A DNA stretch of 53,450 bases from DASZGI01 sp035938995 (GCF_035938995.1 NZ_DASZGI010000223.1:1-53450), one strand, 5' to 3'. Shown: positions 25,626 to 34,065, numbered from the stretch's first letter. Made by a program: numbers and translations. Notes: a model not told the origin generated them from the sequence alone.

Positions 25626-27139
25626 CCGCCGCTCCTCGCGCCGCCGCCGAGCCCGCCGCCGACGCCGCCCAGTCCGCCGCCGATGCCGCCGAATCCGCGG
25701 CCGCCGGTGGTGGAGGTGGTGCTGGCCAGGCTGATCAGGACCTTCTCGCCAGCGGTCAGGCCGCTGGTCACCTGGGTGTCGGTGGTGCCGACCAGGCCGG
25801 TGGTGACGGGCGTGACGGTCTGCTTGCCGTCCGAGCCGACGACGGTCACGATCGAGCGGCCACCGAGCTGGGTGATGGCGGAGCTGGGCACGTACACGGC
25901 GTTGCTGGCCTGGCCGGTGATGATGGTGATGGCGGCGGACTGGCCGGGGCGCACGGAGGCGGGCACCGTCTGGGTCAGGTCCAGGGTGACCGCGTACTCG
26001 ACGACGTTGGAGACCACGGTCGACGTCGGGGCGATCGCGGAGACCTGCGCGGAGTAGTTGGTGCCCGGCGCGGCGTTCAGGGTCAGGGTCGCGGACTGGC
26101 CGAGCTGGACCGAGGCGACGTCGGTCTCGGAGACGTTCGCGGTGACTTGGAGCTGGCCGAGGTCCGCCATCGTGATGAAGGTGCCCGAGCTTGAGGAGCT
26201 GGACGAGCCCGAGGACGACGAACCCGCAGAGGATGAGGAGCCGCCGCCCGCGCCGCCCCCGCCCGAGCCGGACGACCCAGACGAGGAGCTGAACGAGGAG
26301 GAGGCGCCGGTCGTCGAGGTGCCAGCGCTGACCTCGGAGCCGACCGCGCCGGCCACGGTCAGGATGGTTCCGTTCGTCGGCGCGGTGATGACCGTCGCGC
26401 TGACGGCGGTCTGCGCGTTGTTCACGGCGGCCTGGGCCTGGGTGACCGCTTCCTGGTCCTGCGCGATCGTGCTCGGGTCGACGTACGCGCTGGCCGCCTG
26501 CTGGTCCCTGAGGAGCTGAAGGGTGTTCTGCGCGTTGGTGACGGACTGCTGGTCCTGCGTGATCAGCGGTGCTGACTGGCATCCCGTCGACGACGAGCCC
26601 GACGAGCCGCCCTTGCCGGACGACGGCGAGGGCGTCGGCGTCGCGGTGCACTGCGGCAGGGCTTCGTCGTTCGAGAGGGTCTTCTGCGCGTTGGCCAGCG
26701 CGGTCTCATCGTTGTTGAGCTGGTCGTCGTTGACCGCCTGCTGAGCCGAGCTGGGACCGTTCTGTGCCTTGGCGAGATTGTCCTGAGCGACCGTCAGCTG
26801 CTGCTGCGCCTCGGTCAGCTGGAGGTTGGCCTGGGTGGGGTCGACCTTCGCGAGCACCTGCCCGGAGGTGACCTGCTGGCCGACCTTCACGTCGATCTCG
26901 GTGATTTTGCCGGCCGCGCCGAAGGCGAGGCTCGAGGTGGCGGCGAGCGCGAGGTTCCCGGACGCGGAAACGGAGGCGATGACGGTCCCCTGCTGCACGT
27001 TCGCGGTGCGCAGGGTCGAGGCGGTGGCGCTGTTGGCCGGGCCGACCGTCGCGTAGGCAACACCCGCGCCGGCCAGCACGAGCACGGCGAGCGACCCGTT
27101 CAGCACGAGTCGGCGGCGGGAGGACTTGAGCGGCGTCAT
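25622..27139 (-). CDS. MacA/HlyD-type membrane-fusion adaptor
   Basis: The 505-residue protein has a membrane anchor (about 11-32), a first lipoyl half (DVKVGQQVTSGQVLAKVD), a helical hairpin (about 103-250) with AQxxL repeats, a second lipoyl half (VITAPTNGTIL), a beta barrel and a membrane-proximal domain with a Gly-rich tail. Two features are odd. The hairpin tip holds Cys164 and Cys187 around a Ser/Gly linker, able to form a disulfide. A low-complexity Ser/Gly stretch (273-319) interrupts the second lipoyl region. ATG 27139 precedes the anchor. It is the first gene of the operon; 133 bases separate it from the Cds1-type gene. Confidence 0.85.
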   Translation of the reverse strand: MTPLKSSRRRLVLNGSLAVLVLAGAGVAYATVGPANSATASTLRTANVQQGTVIASVSASGNLALAATSSLAFGAAGKITEIDVKVGQQVTSGQVLAKVDPTQANLQLTEAQQQLTVAQDNLAKAQNGPSSAQQAVNDDQLNNDETALANAQKTLSNDEALPQCTATPTPSPSSGKGGSSGSSSTGCQSAPLITQDQQSVTNAQNTLQLLRDQQAASAYVDPSTIAQDQEAVTQAQAAVNNAQTAVSATVITAPTNGTILTVAGAVGSEVSAGTSTTGASSSFSSSSGSSGSGGGGAGGGSSSSAGSSSSGSSSSSSSGTFITMADLGQLQVTANVSETDVASVQLGQSATLTLNAAPGTNYSAQVSAIAPTSTVVSNVVEYAVTLDLTQTVPASVRPGQSAAITIITGQASNAVYVPSSAITQLGGRSIVTVVGSDGKQTVTPVTTGLVGTTDTQVTSGLTAGEKVLISLASTTSTTGGRGFGGIGGGLGGVGGGLGGGARSGG

Positions 27140-27272
27140 GGGGCGGAGTGTTGGCGCCGAATCTGAAACCAATGTGAAGCGAGGCGGGTCTGCGCTGATT
27201 TCTCAGCGCCAATTCAGAAAACTGTTACCCGCCCATGACACTGCGAACTCAACCCGTGATCGCGGCGCCATT

Positions 27273-28388
27273 TCACGGCAAGCTACCGGTCGCCAAGAAG
27301 TCCCGCAGAGCACGGTCGTAGGGCGTGATGTCGATGCCTTGGCCGCTCAACCACCCGTCGTCGTAATAGGTATGGGCGTAGCGTTCGCCCCCGTCGCAAA
27401 GCAGCGTGACGACGGAGCCGTGCACCCCGGCCGCCCGCAATTCGGAGATGATGCGGAAGGTCCCCCACAGGTTGGTGCCGGTCGATCCACCGGCGCGGTG
27501 CCCGGTGCGCTCCGCCAGCAGGCGGGCAGCGGCGATCGAGGCGGCGTCCGGAACCTGGATCATCCGGTCCACGACGTCCGGGAGGAAGGACGGCTCGACC
27601 CGCGGGCGGCCGATGCCCTCGATGCGCGAGCCGCGTCCGGTCGTGAAGGCGGGGTCCTGGTTGGCCCAGCCGTCGAAGAAGGCCGAGTTCTCCGGGTCCA
27701 CGACGCAGAGGCGGGTCTGGAGACGGCGGTAGCGCACGTAGCGGCCGATCGTCGCGCTGGTGCCGCCGGTGCCCGCGCCGACCACGATCCAGCAGGGCAC
27801 CGGGTGGCGCTCGCGGGTCATCTGCTCGTAGATCGACTCGGCGATGTTGTTGTTGCCGCGCCAGTCGGTCGCCCGCTCGGCGTAGGTGAACTGGTCCATG
27901 AAATGGCCGCCGGACTCGGCCGCCAGCCGCCGCGACTCGGCGACCACCGCGGTGGGGTCGTCGACCAGGTGGCACTCGGCGCCGAAGAACTCGATCAGCG
28001 AGATCTTCTCCTTGCTGGTCGAGGCGGGCATCACGGCGATGAAGGGCAGGCCGAGCATCCGGGCGAAGTAGGCCTCGGAGACGGCCGTCGAGCCGGACGA
28101 TGCCTCGATGACAGGGCGCCCCTCGCGAATCCAGCCATTGCATAGGGCGTAGAGGAAGAGGGACCGCGCCAGGCGGTGCTTAAGCGAGCCGGTCGGATGG
28201 GTCGACTCATCCTTGAGATAGAGGTCGATGCCCCACTCGGCGGGCAGTGGGACGACCAGCAGATGGGTGTCGGCGGAGCGGTTGGCGTCGGCCTCGACCT
28301 TCGCGATGGCGTCGTGGACCCAGTCGCGCCCAGCCTGGCAGGCCGCGTTGGTGCGGTCCTGGGTGCCGCCCGCCGCCCGATCGCCCAT
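27273..28388 (-). CDS. cds1: PLP-dependent cysteine synthase-family protein, Cds1-type L-cysteine desulfhydrase
   Basis: The 371-residue fold-type II PLP enzyme shows the Schiff-base lysine K70 in HPTGSLKHR and the substrate-binding SSGSTAVS block. It also has VVGAGTGGTSATIGR (phosphate-binding glycine loop) and a distinctive HAGGSTGTN-like segment (RAGGSTGTNLWG). The overall length and the C-terminal block LLCDGGERYAHTYY match mycobacterial Cds1 (Rv3684), which releases H2S, pyruvate and ammonia from cysteine. A cystathionine or cysteine synthase role cannot be excluded. ATG 28388 has GAGGG nine bases upstream; the ATG at 28394 is only three bases from it. Confidence 0.82.
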   Translation of the reverse strand: MGDRAAGGTQDRTNAACQAGRDWVHDAIAKVEADANRSADTHLLVVPLPAEWGIDLYLKDESTHPTGSLKHRLARSLFLYALCNGWIREGRPVIEASSGSTAVSEAYFARMLGLPFIAVMPASTSKEKISLIEFFGAECHLVDDPTAVVAESRRLAAESGGHFMDQFTYAERATDWRGNNNIAESIYEQMTRERHPVPCWIVVGAGTGGTSATIGRYVRYRRLQTRLCVVDPENSAFFDGWANQDPAFTTGRGSRIEGIGRPRVEPSFLPDVVDRMIQVPDAASIAAARLLAERTGHRAGGSTGTNLWGTFRIISELRAAGVHGSVVTLLCDGGERYAHTYYDDGWLSGQGIDITPYDRALRDFLATGSLP

Positions 28389-28461
28389 GATCATTCTCCC
28401 TCTGGCAACCCACACAACGTCGAAGAGCCTGATACACCGACGTTGACGGGCACACCCGTCT

Positions 28462-28716
28462 CTAACGACCGTAGCGCGCCAGCCAGGCGACGGCAGCAGC
28501 CAGGTAGCCGAGCAGCCCGAGGAGGCCGACCCCGGCCAGCGCGGCACCGGTGGCCACGTCGGTGCGGGTCGCAGCGGTCCACGCGGTGCCGCGTAGCTGG
28601 TCGCCGAGCACGAACGGGGCGGCGATCAGCCAGCCGCCGAGGAGGGCGAGCAGGGCGAGGCCGAGCAGCGCGGCCACCGGGGCGCGCAGCGCGCGGGCGA
28701 TCGGACTGGGCATCAC
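28462..28716 (-). CDS. Small two-helix membrane protein, SPW-like half repeat
   Basis: The 84-residue protein has two membrane helices (about 12-37 and 56-80). Its centre, GGWLIAAPFVLGD, then TRTDVATGAALAG, resembles the upstream neighbour (GGWLLLAPYALDY, TTEIDLATGAAVAA), so the two share an ancestor. The pattern also recalls the SPW repeat, a two-helix membrane unit with a WLxxxPFxLG core. ATG 28716 overlaps the stop of the upstream gene (ATGA), which shows coupling. No catalytic residues are visible and the function is unknown. Confidence 0.7.
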   Translation of the reverse strand: MMPSPIARALRAPVAALLGLALLALLGGWLIAAPFVLGDQLRGTAWTAATRTDVATGAALAGVGLLGLLGYLAAAVAWLARYGR

Positions 28717-29282
28717 GGGCGGACACCGCCTTGGGAGCCGTCGGTGCGGCTTTTCAGATCCGCCGCGAGGGCGGCGACAAGTGGCGTGAGCAGTTCCCGC
28801 AGCGAGCCGATCGGGTCGGCAGCCGGTTCTGGGGGCAACGCGTCGGGCGCCGGAGCGGGTTCGGGGACGGTCGAGGCGGACGTCGCGTACAGCGGAGCGA
28901 AGGGCTCTGATTCGTCGGCGGTCGGCTCGGGTTCGGGCTCGGCGACAGGCTCTGTTTCCAGCTCGGCGCCGAGAGGTGCATGGAGCCTGCGTGCCAGGGC
29001 CGCGGCGAACAGGGCCGCGCTGATGAGCGCGACGGCCGCGACTGCCGCGCCCGTCGCAAGGTCGATCTCAGTGGTGCGTGGCGTGGTGCGGGCACCGTGA
29101 CGGTAGTCGAGTGCGTATGGGGCGAGCAGGAGCCAGCCGCCGCCGAGCGCGCACAGCACTGCGGTAACGAGGCCGAGGTACGGCGCGAGCACGGGCACTG
29201 GTGGCGTCCACACAAACTGCGCGCCGGGAAGGTCGAGGGCCGGCTCGGCGGACGGTTCCACCCCAACGCCGGTCGCCGCCAT
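28713..29282 (-). CDS. Membrane protein with SPW-like unit and acidic Pro/Glu-rich tail
   Basis: The 189-residue protein has two membrane helices (about 34-56 and 76-97) carrying GGGWLLLAPYALDY and TEIDLATGAAVAA, homologous to the neighbouring 84-residue protein. A tail of Glu/Pro repeats (ETEPVAEPEPEP) and a final amphipathic helix follow. ATG 29282 shares bases with the stop of the upstream gene (TGATG), and its own stop overlaps the next start. A larger frame exists upstream, but it is antisense to the first gene. The function is unknown; the three-gene coupling suggests a membrane complex. Confidence 0.68.
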   Translation of the reverse strand: MAATGVGVEPSAEPALDLPGAQFVWTPPVPVLAPYLGLVTAVLCALGGGWLLLAPYALDYRHGARTTPRTTEIDLATGAAVAAVALISAALFAAALARRLHAPLGAELETEPVAEPEPEPTADESEPFAPLYATSASTVPEPAPAPDALPPEPAADPIGSLRELLTPLVAALAADLKSRTDGSQGGVRP

Positions 29283-29806
29283 CACAGCCGCTCCAATTCC
29301 ATCGCGATGCCCCATGTAGCGGCCCGCAGGAGGGTGGTGAGGGCGGCCGGGCGCAGCACTTCCACGGCGGCGCGCCGGGCCCGCTCGGTCAGGCCGGTCA
29401 AGACGGCGCCGACCGGGCGGGCCGCCACCAGGCGCGCGGCGGCGCAGGCCAGGAGCGGGTAGGCGACCGGATCGTGCTCGAGCCGATCCGCCATCACCGC
29501 GAGCAGCACGCCGACCAGCGCCAGCTCCTGTTCCGGGCGCAGGCTCGAGAACGTCGCGGCGCCGGATCCGTCGGCGGCGCCGACCGCGCGGTCGCCCGCC
29601 GCGCTGTCGCGCAGGGCGAAGACGGCCAGCGAGCCGAGCGCGATGGCGGGGATCGCACCGAACAGCGCCGCGTAGTCGCGGTGGACGAAATCCTCCAGGC
29701 GGCCGCTTCCCAGATCGACGAAGCCCGGATCGGAAAGACGCTGGAGGAGCGCGAGAGCGGACAGGACGGTCACCGCCTTCCGTGGGCTGGCTGCAGGCGT
29801 GACCAT
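29282..29806 (-). CDS. Conserved-looking membrane-associated protein of unknown function
   Basis: The 174-residue product has a hydrophobic stretch near FGAIPAIALGSLAVFAL (about 50-66) and several Ala/Leu-rich helices. It contains a KAVTVLSALALLQRLSDPGFVDLG start, but no family motif I know. It is the first of three coupled genes (TGATG junction with the next). The cysteine-free, helix-rich pattern suggests an integral or peripheral membrane protein. Upstream of its start (29807-29900) lies a short spacer before the secreted protein gene. Confidence 0.6.
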   Translation of the reverse strand: MVTPAASPRKAVTVLSALALLQRLSDPGFVDLGSGRLEDFVHRDYAALFGAIPAIALGSLAVFALRDSAAGDRAVGAADGSGAATFSSLRPEQELALVGVLLAVMADRLEHDPVAYPLLACAAARLVAARPVGAVLTGLTERARRAAVEVLRPAALTTLLRAATWGIAMELERL

Positions 29807-29900
29807 GCTGCCAACCCGCGCGGGGCAAGTCAGCGATCTTCACACGCGGGTGTGAAGTCCCGTCCCCCGGCGGAGTGGGTGGAGCGGTGACCGGACCTTC

Positions 29901-30668
29901 TCAGAGCAGACCTGCGACGCCGTGGACGAGCGCGGTCACGTTGGACGGCAGAGCCTGCGCGGCGGACGTGACGGGCGCGAGCGCGGGCAGTGCCGGGAGG
30001 GGGAGCGGAGCCGGGGCGTTCACCAGGGTGGGCTGGGAGGCGACGGACTGCGGCGTGATCGGCGTGATGGACGAGAGCAGGCCGGTCGCTGCGAGGGGCT
30101 GCGTAACCGCCGGCGGAAGTGCGTTGCGGACCATGGGCACGACCGTGGAGCCCACGCTCGACAGCTGATTTACCACCGGCTGGACGGGCGAGTTCTGGAG
30201 GCTGCTCGTCTCGAGTGCAGTCGTCAGGAGCGCGGGTGTTTGGACGGTCGGTGCTTGCACTATCGGCAGTTGCACTGAAGGCACTTGGACGGCAGGGGCG
30301 TTGGCCGCGACAGGCAGGGCCGCAGCCGCGCGGCCTAGCGACGGCTGGACAGGTCCTCCCCTCGCGAGGGCGGGCTGGACTCCGGTGCGGCCTGCGGCCC
30401 TGCCTGTCGCGGCTCCAGCGCCAATGCCGCCGACGGGCACGGCAGCGGGGACGGTGTCGATCCGGGCGACCGGCACCGGCGCGCCGAGTCCGGCGGCGGC
30501 GAGGTCGACCGCGGTGCCGGTGAGCGTTCCGTCCGCGGACACGCCGGCCGCGTCGGGCGGGTCGAGCGCGGCGGCGGTGAGGCCGAGTCCGGTGAGCGTG
30601 GCGCCGACTGTCAGGGCGCCCATGGCGGCCGATCTGACCCGGGTGCGGGGTTTGGCATGTCTTGCCAT
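29901..30668 (-). CDS. Secreted Pro/Ala/Val-rich repeat protein
   Basis: The 255-residue protein has a basic start (MARHAKPRTRVR) and a hydrophobic signal stretch (about 14-35). The mature part is almost free of charged residues, with four exact-period pentapeptides of form xVQxP at residues 126-145 (AVQVP, SVQLP, IVQAP, TVQTP) and further VQP/VNQ variants. GAGAAGGG upstream of ATG 30668 fixes the start. The extended, Pro-kinked repeat resembles a wall-spanning or surface spacer rather than an enzyme. It is divergent from the molybdo-oxidoreductase gene. Confidence 0.65.
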   Translation of the reverse strand: MARHAKPRTRVRSAAMGALTVGATLTGLGLTAAALDPPDAAGVSADGTLTGTAVDLAAAGLGAPVPVARIDTVPAAVPVGGIGAGAATGRAAGRTGVQPALARGGPVQPSLGRAAAALPVAANAPAVQVPSVQLPIVQAPTVQTPALLTTALETSSLQNSPVQPVVNQLSSVGSTVVPMVRNALPPAVTQPLAATGLLSSITPITPQSVASQPTLVNAPAPLPLPALPALAPVTSAAQALPSNVTALVHGVAGLL

Positions 30669-30761
30669 CGTGGGGTTCCCTTCTCGCGGGGCGCGTGGGC
30701 GAACCGCGTGGGTTTCTATTGGAGTCAGCGCCCCGATCGGGGGTAGGTCGAATAACAGACA

Positions 30762-30789
30762 ATTCACTCAATGGGGTGAGAGGGTGAAT
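30762..30789. promoter_or_regulatory. Interleaved inverted repeats in a divergent promoter region
   Basis: ATTCAC (30762-30767) is inverted as GTGAAT (30784-30789), and CTCA (30767-30770) is inverted as TGAG (30777-30780). Together they make a 28-bp near-symmetric element. It lies between the secreted-protein gene (start 30668) and the oxidoreductase gene (start 30942) and may be an operator. Confidence 0.4.
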
Positions 30790-30941
30790 CCCGGTACGGT
30801 TGGGTACTGACCAGCCCGAACACCTGCTTCGACCCTGACCTGGCCGGACGCGCAAGCCCGTGGCGGGGATCGTCCTCGCCGCGGCCGTGACCTGGCGCTG
30901 GTCAGCTTCGAAGCCTCGACGACAGCCAAGGAGTCACAGCC

Positions 30942-33257
30942 ATGGCCACCCCGGCGCCCGAGAACGATCCGCGCGAAGACGGCGTCGCCGTGGGCCCGGG
31001 CGAGACGTGGGCCGCGGGCGTTCCGGGGATCGCGCACGCGCTGCAGATCGCGCAGCAGCAGATGGGCGCCAAGCGGTCGGCGCTGACGCTGCTGAAGCTC
31101 AATCAGCGCGACGGCTTCGACTGCCCCGGCTGCGCCTGGCCCGAGAGCGCCGACCGCAGCCACTTCGAGTTCTGCGAGAACGGGGCGAAGGCGGTGGCCG
31201 AGGAGGCTACGCTGCGCCGGGTCACCCCAGAGTTCTTCGCCGCGCACCCGGTGGCCGAGCTGGCCGAACGGTCCGACTACTGGCTCGGTCAGCAGGGGCG
31301 CCTGACCGAGCCGATGTACAAGGCTCCGGACGACGAGCACTACCGCCCGGTGGGCTGGGACGAGGCGTTCCGGATCACCGCCGACGCGCTGCGTGCGTGC
31401 ACGCCAGATGAAGCGGTCTTCTACACCTCAGGGCGCACATCGAACGAGGCGGCGTTCCTCTATCAGTTGCTCGTGCGGCGCTACGGCACGAACAACCTGC
31501 CGGACTGCTCGAACATGTGCCACGAGTCCAGCGGCTCCGCGCTGACCGAGACACTCGGAATCGGCAAGGGCTCGGTCTCGCTGGACGACCTGGCCAAGGC
31601 CGACCTGATCATCGTGGCCGGGCAGAACCCCGGCACCAACCACCCGCGCATGCTCACCTCGCTGGAGAAGGCCAAGCGCGGCGGGGCGTCGATCGTCGCG
31701 GTGAACCCGCTGCCGGAGGCCGGCCTGATCCGGTTCAAGAACCCGCAGACGGTGCGCGGCGTCGTCGGACCGGGCACCGCGCTGGCTGACGATTTCCTCC
31801 AGATCCGCGTCAACGGCGACCTCGCGCTCTTCCGCGCGCTGGGCCGGCTGCTGCTCGAGGCCGAGGACGAGGCGCCGGGGACCGTGCTCGACCGCGCGTT
31901 CATCGAGCAGCACGCGCACGGCTTCGCCGAATACGAGGCCGAGGTGCGCAAGACGCCGTGGGAGGACGTCCTCGAAGCGACCGGGCTGCCAAAGGAACGG
32001 ATCGAGGCGCTGGCCGCCCGGGTGCGCGGGTCCGAGCGGATCATCGTGTGCTGGGCGATGGGTCTGACGCAGCACCGCAACTCGGTGCCGACCATCCGCG
32101 AGGTCGTCAACTTCCTGCTGCTGCGCGGCAACGTCGGGCGGCCGGGCGCCGGCGTGTGCCCGGTGCGCGGTCACTCCAACGTGCAGGGCGACCGCACCAT
32201 GGGGATCTACGAGAAGCCCGCCGCGGCGTTCTTGAACGCACTGGCCGCCGAGTTCGGCTTTGAGCCGCCCCGCGAGCACGGCTACGACACCGTCGAGGCG
32301 ATCCGGGCGATGCGCGACGGCAAGGTGGCGGTCTTCGTCGGGATGGGCGGCAACTTCGTCACCGCGACTCCCGACACCTCAGTCACCGAGGCCGCGATGC
32401 GCCGGTGCGGGCTCACCGTGCAGGTGTCCACGAAGCTGAACCGCTCGCACGCGGTCACCGGCGCGGCGGCGCTGATCCTGCCGTGTCTCGGCCGGACCGA
32501 GCGTGACGTGCGCGGCGGCCGCGAGCAGTTCGTCACGGTCGAGGACTCGATGTCGATGGTGCACGCCTCCCGCGGCCGCCTGGCCCCGGCGTCCCCGGTG
32601 CTCAAGAGCGAGGTCGCGATCGTGGCGGGGATCGCCGCGGCGCTGTTCGGCCCGGACGGCGGCGGAATCGACTGGGCGGCCATGGCGGACGACTACGACC
32701 TGATCCGGGATCACGTGGCGCGGGTCGTGCCGGGCTTCGCCGACTTCAACGCGCGGGTGCGGCGGGCGGACAAGCAGGCGGTGGGCTTCCAGTTGCCGCA
32801 CGGCCCGCGCGACTCGCGGACCTTCCCGACCGCGACCGGGAAGGCGAACTTCACGGTCAACCCGCTGGACGTGCTCCGCGTCCCGCCGGGCCACCTGCTG
32901 CTCCAGACGGTCCGCTCGCACGACCAGTACAACACCACCATCTACGGCTTGGACGACCGCTACCGCGGCGTGAAGGGAGGCCGGCGGGTGGTGTTCGTGA
33001 ACCCCGCGGACCTAGCCGAGCTCGGGGTGGCGGACGGTGCGTCAGTCGACCTGGTGTCGCGGTGGGAAGACGGAGTCGAGCGGCGTGCGCCGGGCTTTCG
33101 GGTCGTCAGCTACCCGACCGCGCGCGGCTGCGCCGCCGCCTACTTCCCCGAGACGAACGTGCTCGTGCCGCTGGACTCGACGGCGCAGGTATCGAACACT
33201 CCGACGTCCAAGTCAGTCGTCGTACGGCTAAGTCAGGAGCATTTTCACCGCGTGTAA
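30942..33257 (+). CDS. FdhF/YdeP-family molybdopterin oxidoreductase
   Basis: The 771-residue protein starts with CPGCAWP (C61, C64) and C78, the iron-sulfur cysteines of the YdeP group. It continues with NLPDCSNMCHESSG (candidate molybdenum-ligand Cys), VAGQNPGTNHPR, the MGLTQHRNSVP block, GNVGRPGAGVCPVRGHSNVQGDR (given in part) and a C-terminal MopB cap domain (HDQYNTTIYG). YdeP-type proteins resemble formate dehydrogenase H, but their substrate is unsettled; acid resistance and redox roles are known in enteric bacteria. There is no companion iron-sulfur or membrane subunit nearby. AAGGAG eight bases before ATG 30942 is a strong ribosome binding site. A TetR regulator gene follows on the same strand after 89 bases. 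Confidence 0.87.
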   Translation: MATPAPENDPREDGVAVGPGETWAAGVPGIAHALQIAQQQMGAKRSALTLLKLNQRDGFDCPGCAWPESADRSHFEFCENGAKAVAEEATLRRVTPEFFAAHPVAELAERSDYWLGQQGRLTEPMYKAPDDEHYRPVGWDEAFRITADALRACTPDEAVFYTSGRTSNEAAFLYQLLVRRYGTNNLPDCSNMCHESSGSALTETLGIGKGSVSLDDLAKADLIIVAGQNPGTNHPRMLTSLEKAKRGGASIVAVNPLPEAGLIRFKNPQTVRGVVGPGTALADDFLQIRVNGDLALFRALGRLLLEAEDEAPGTVLDRAFIEQHAHGFAEYEAEVRKTPWEDVLEATGLPKERIEALAARVRGSERIIVCWAMGLTQHRNSVPTIREVVNFLLLRGNVGRPGAGVCPVRGHSNVQGDRTMGIYEKPAAAFLNALAAEFGFEPPREHGYDTVEAIRAMRDGKVAVFVGMGGNFVTATPDTSVTEAAMRRCGLTVQVSTKLNRSHAVTGAAALILPCLGRTERDVRGGREQFVTVEDSMSMVHASRGRLAPASPVLKSEVAIVAGIAAALFGPDGGGIDWAAMADDYDLIRDHVARVVPGFADFNARVRRADKQAVGFQLPHGPRDSRTFPTATGKANFTVNPLDVLRVPPGHLLLQTVRSHDQYNTTIYGLDDRYRGVKGGRRVVFVNPADLAELGVADGASVDLVSRWEDGVERRAPGFRVVSYPTARGCAAAYFPETNVLVPLDSTAQVSNTPTSKSVVVRLSQEHFHRV

Positions 33258-33320
33258 GCAGATATTGCCGATTTGACCACCCACCAGATGGCTTAACCGA
33301 TACGCCTCGCAAATGCAGGC

Positions 33321-33336
33321 TATCTAGGCGTAGATA
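33321..33336. promoter_or_regulatory. Perfect palindrome at the TetR gene start, probable operator
   Basis: TATCTA (33321-33326), spacer GGCG, then TAGATA (33331-33336) is an exact inverted repeat ending ten bases before the ATG of the TetR gene. Its place over a likely -10 element suggests autorepression. No Shine-Dalgarno sequence is seen before ATG 33347, so the transcript may be leaderless. Confidence 0.6.
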
Positions 33337-33346
33337 AACTGACGGT

Positions 33347-33994
33347 ATGACACAAGTGCGCACCGTTGACGGGCGGGTGGCCGGCCGCCGAGGCCAGGCG
33401 ACCCGAACCCGGCTGCTCGAATGCCTCGCCGAAATGCTCACGACCACCGCCTACCGGGACGTGACGGTGATCGACGTGGCCAGGCTGGCCGGGACGTCAC
33501 CGGCGACGTTCTACCAGTACTTCCCGGACATCCAGGCCGCGGTGCTGGAGCTGGCCGGCGACGTCCTGCGGGACGCGGCGGCGCTGCGGGACCTGGTCGC
33601 CGACCGCAGCTGGAGCGGACGGTCGGGCTCGGCCGCGGCCGGCCAGCTGGTCGACGGCTTCCTGAACTTCTGGCGCGATCACGACGCGATCCTCCGGGTG
33701 CTCGACCTCGCGGCGGCGGAGGGCGACCGGCGCTTCTCCCGCATCCGGATGAAGCTGCTCAACATCGTGGTGACCGCGGTGGCCGAGGCGATAACCGAGC
33801 TCCAGCGCACCGGGAAGGTGGACGGGGACGTGCTGCCGACCGCCACCGCGGGCGTGCTGGTCACGATGCTGTCCGCGTGCGCGGCGCACACGAAGGCGTT
33901 CGAGAGCTGGTCGGTCAAGGAAGCAGACCTGCGGGCCGCGCTGACCCGCCTGGTCGCCTGGGGGGTCACCGGGAAGAAGCCGGTCGCCGCCTAG
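33347..33994 (+). CDS. TetR-family transcriptional regulator
   Basis: The 215-residue protein has an N-terminal HTH (about 15-60; RTRLLECLAEMLTTTAYRDVTVIDVARLAGTSPATFYQYF read in parts: TVIDVARLAG, SPATFYQYF), typical of TetR. It is followed by a helical ligand-binding domain (about 65-210). The gene follows the oxidoreductase on the same strand and carries a perfect palindrome at its start, so it probably represses itself and perhaps the upstream gene by read-through control. The effector is unknown. Confidence 0.88.
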   Translation: MTQVRTVDGRVAGRRGQATRTRLLECLAEMLTTTAYRDVTVIDVARLAGTSPATFYQYFPDIQAAVLELAGDVLRDAAALRDLVADRSWSGRSGSAAAGQLVDGFLNFWRDHDAILRVLDLAAAEGDRRFSRIRMKLLNIVVTAVAEAITELQRTGKVDGDVLPTATAGVLVTMLSACAAHTKAFESWSVKEADLRAALTRLVAWGVTGKKPVAA

Positions 33995-33996
33995 TC

Positions 33997-34034
33997 GGAG
34001 CCATGCGCGGCGGCGGCGGGGCCGCCGCGGCTCC
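33997..34034. terminator. GC-rich hairpin terminator
   Basis: GGAGCC (33997-34002) pairs with GGCTCC (34029-34034), and the GCGGCGGC-type inner arms pair with GCCGCCGC. It lies directly after the TetR stop and before a convergent gene, so it is likely to terminate the TetR transcript. Confidence 0.7.
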
Positions 34035-34065
34035 GGATCAGGACCGGGACCGATCAGGACACGGC

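Noticed and set aside
25626..26651. Extended N-terminus of the MacB ATPase frame
   Set aside because: The extra residues are a shadow of the adaptor gene; the coupled GTG at 25625 fits the family length.
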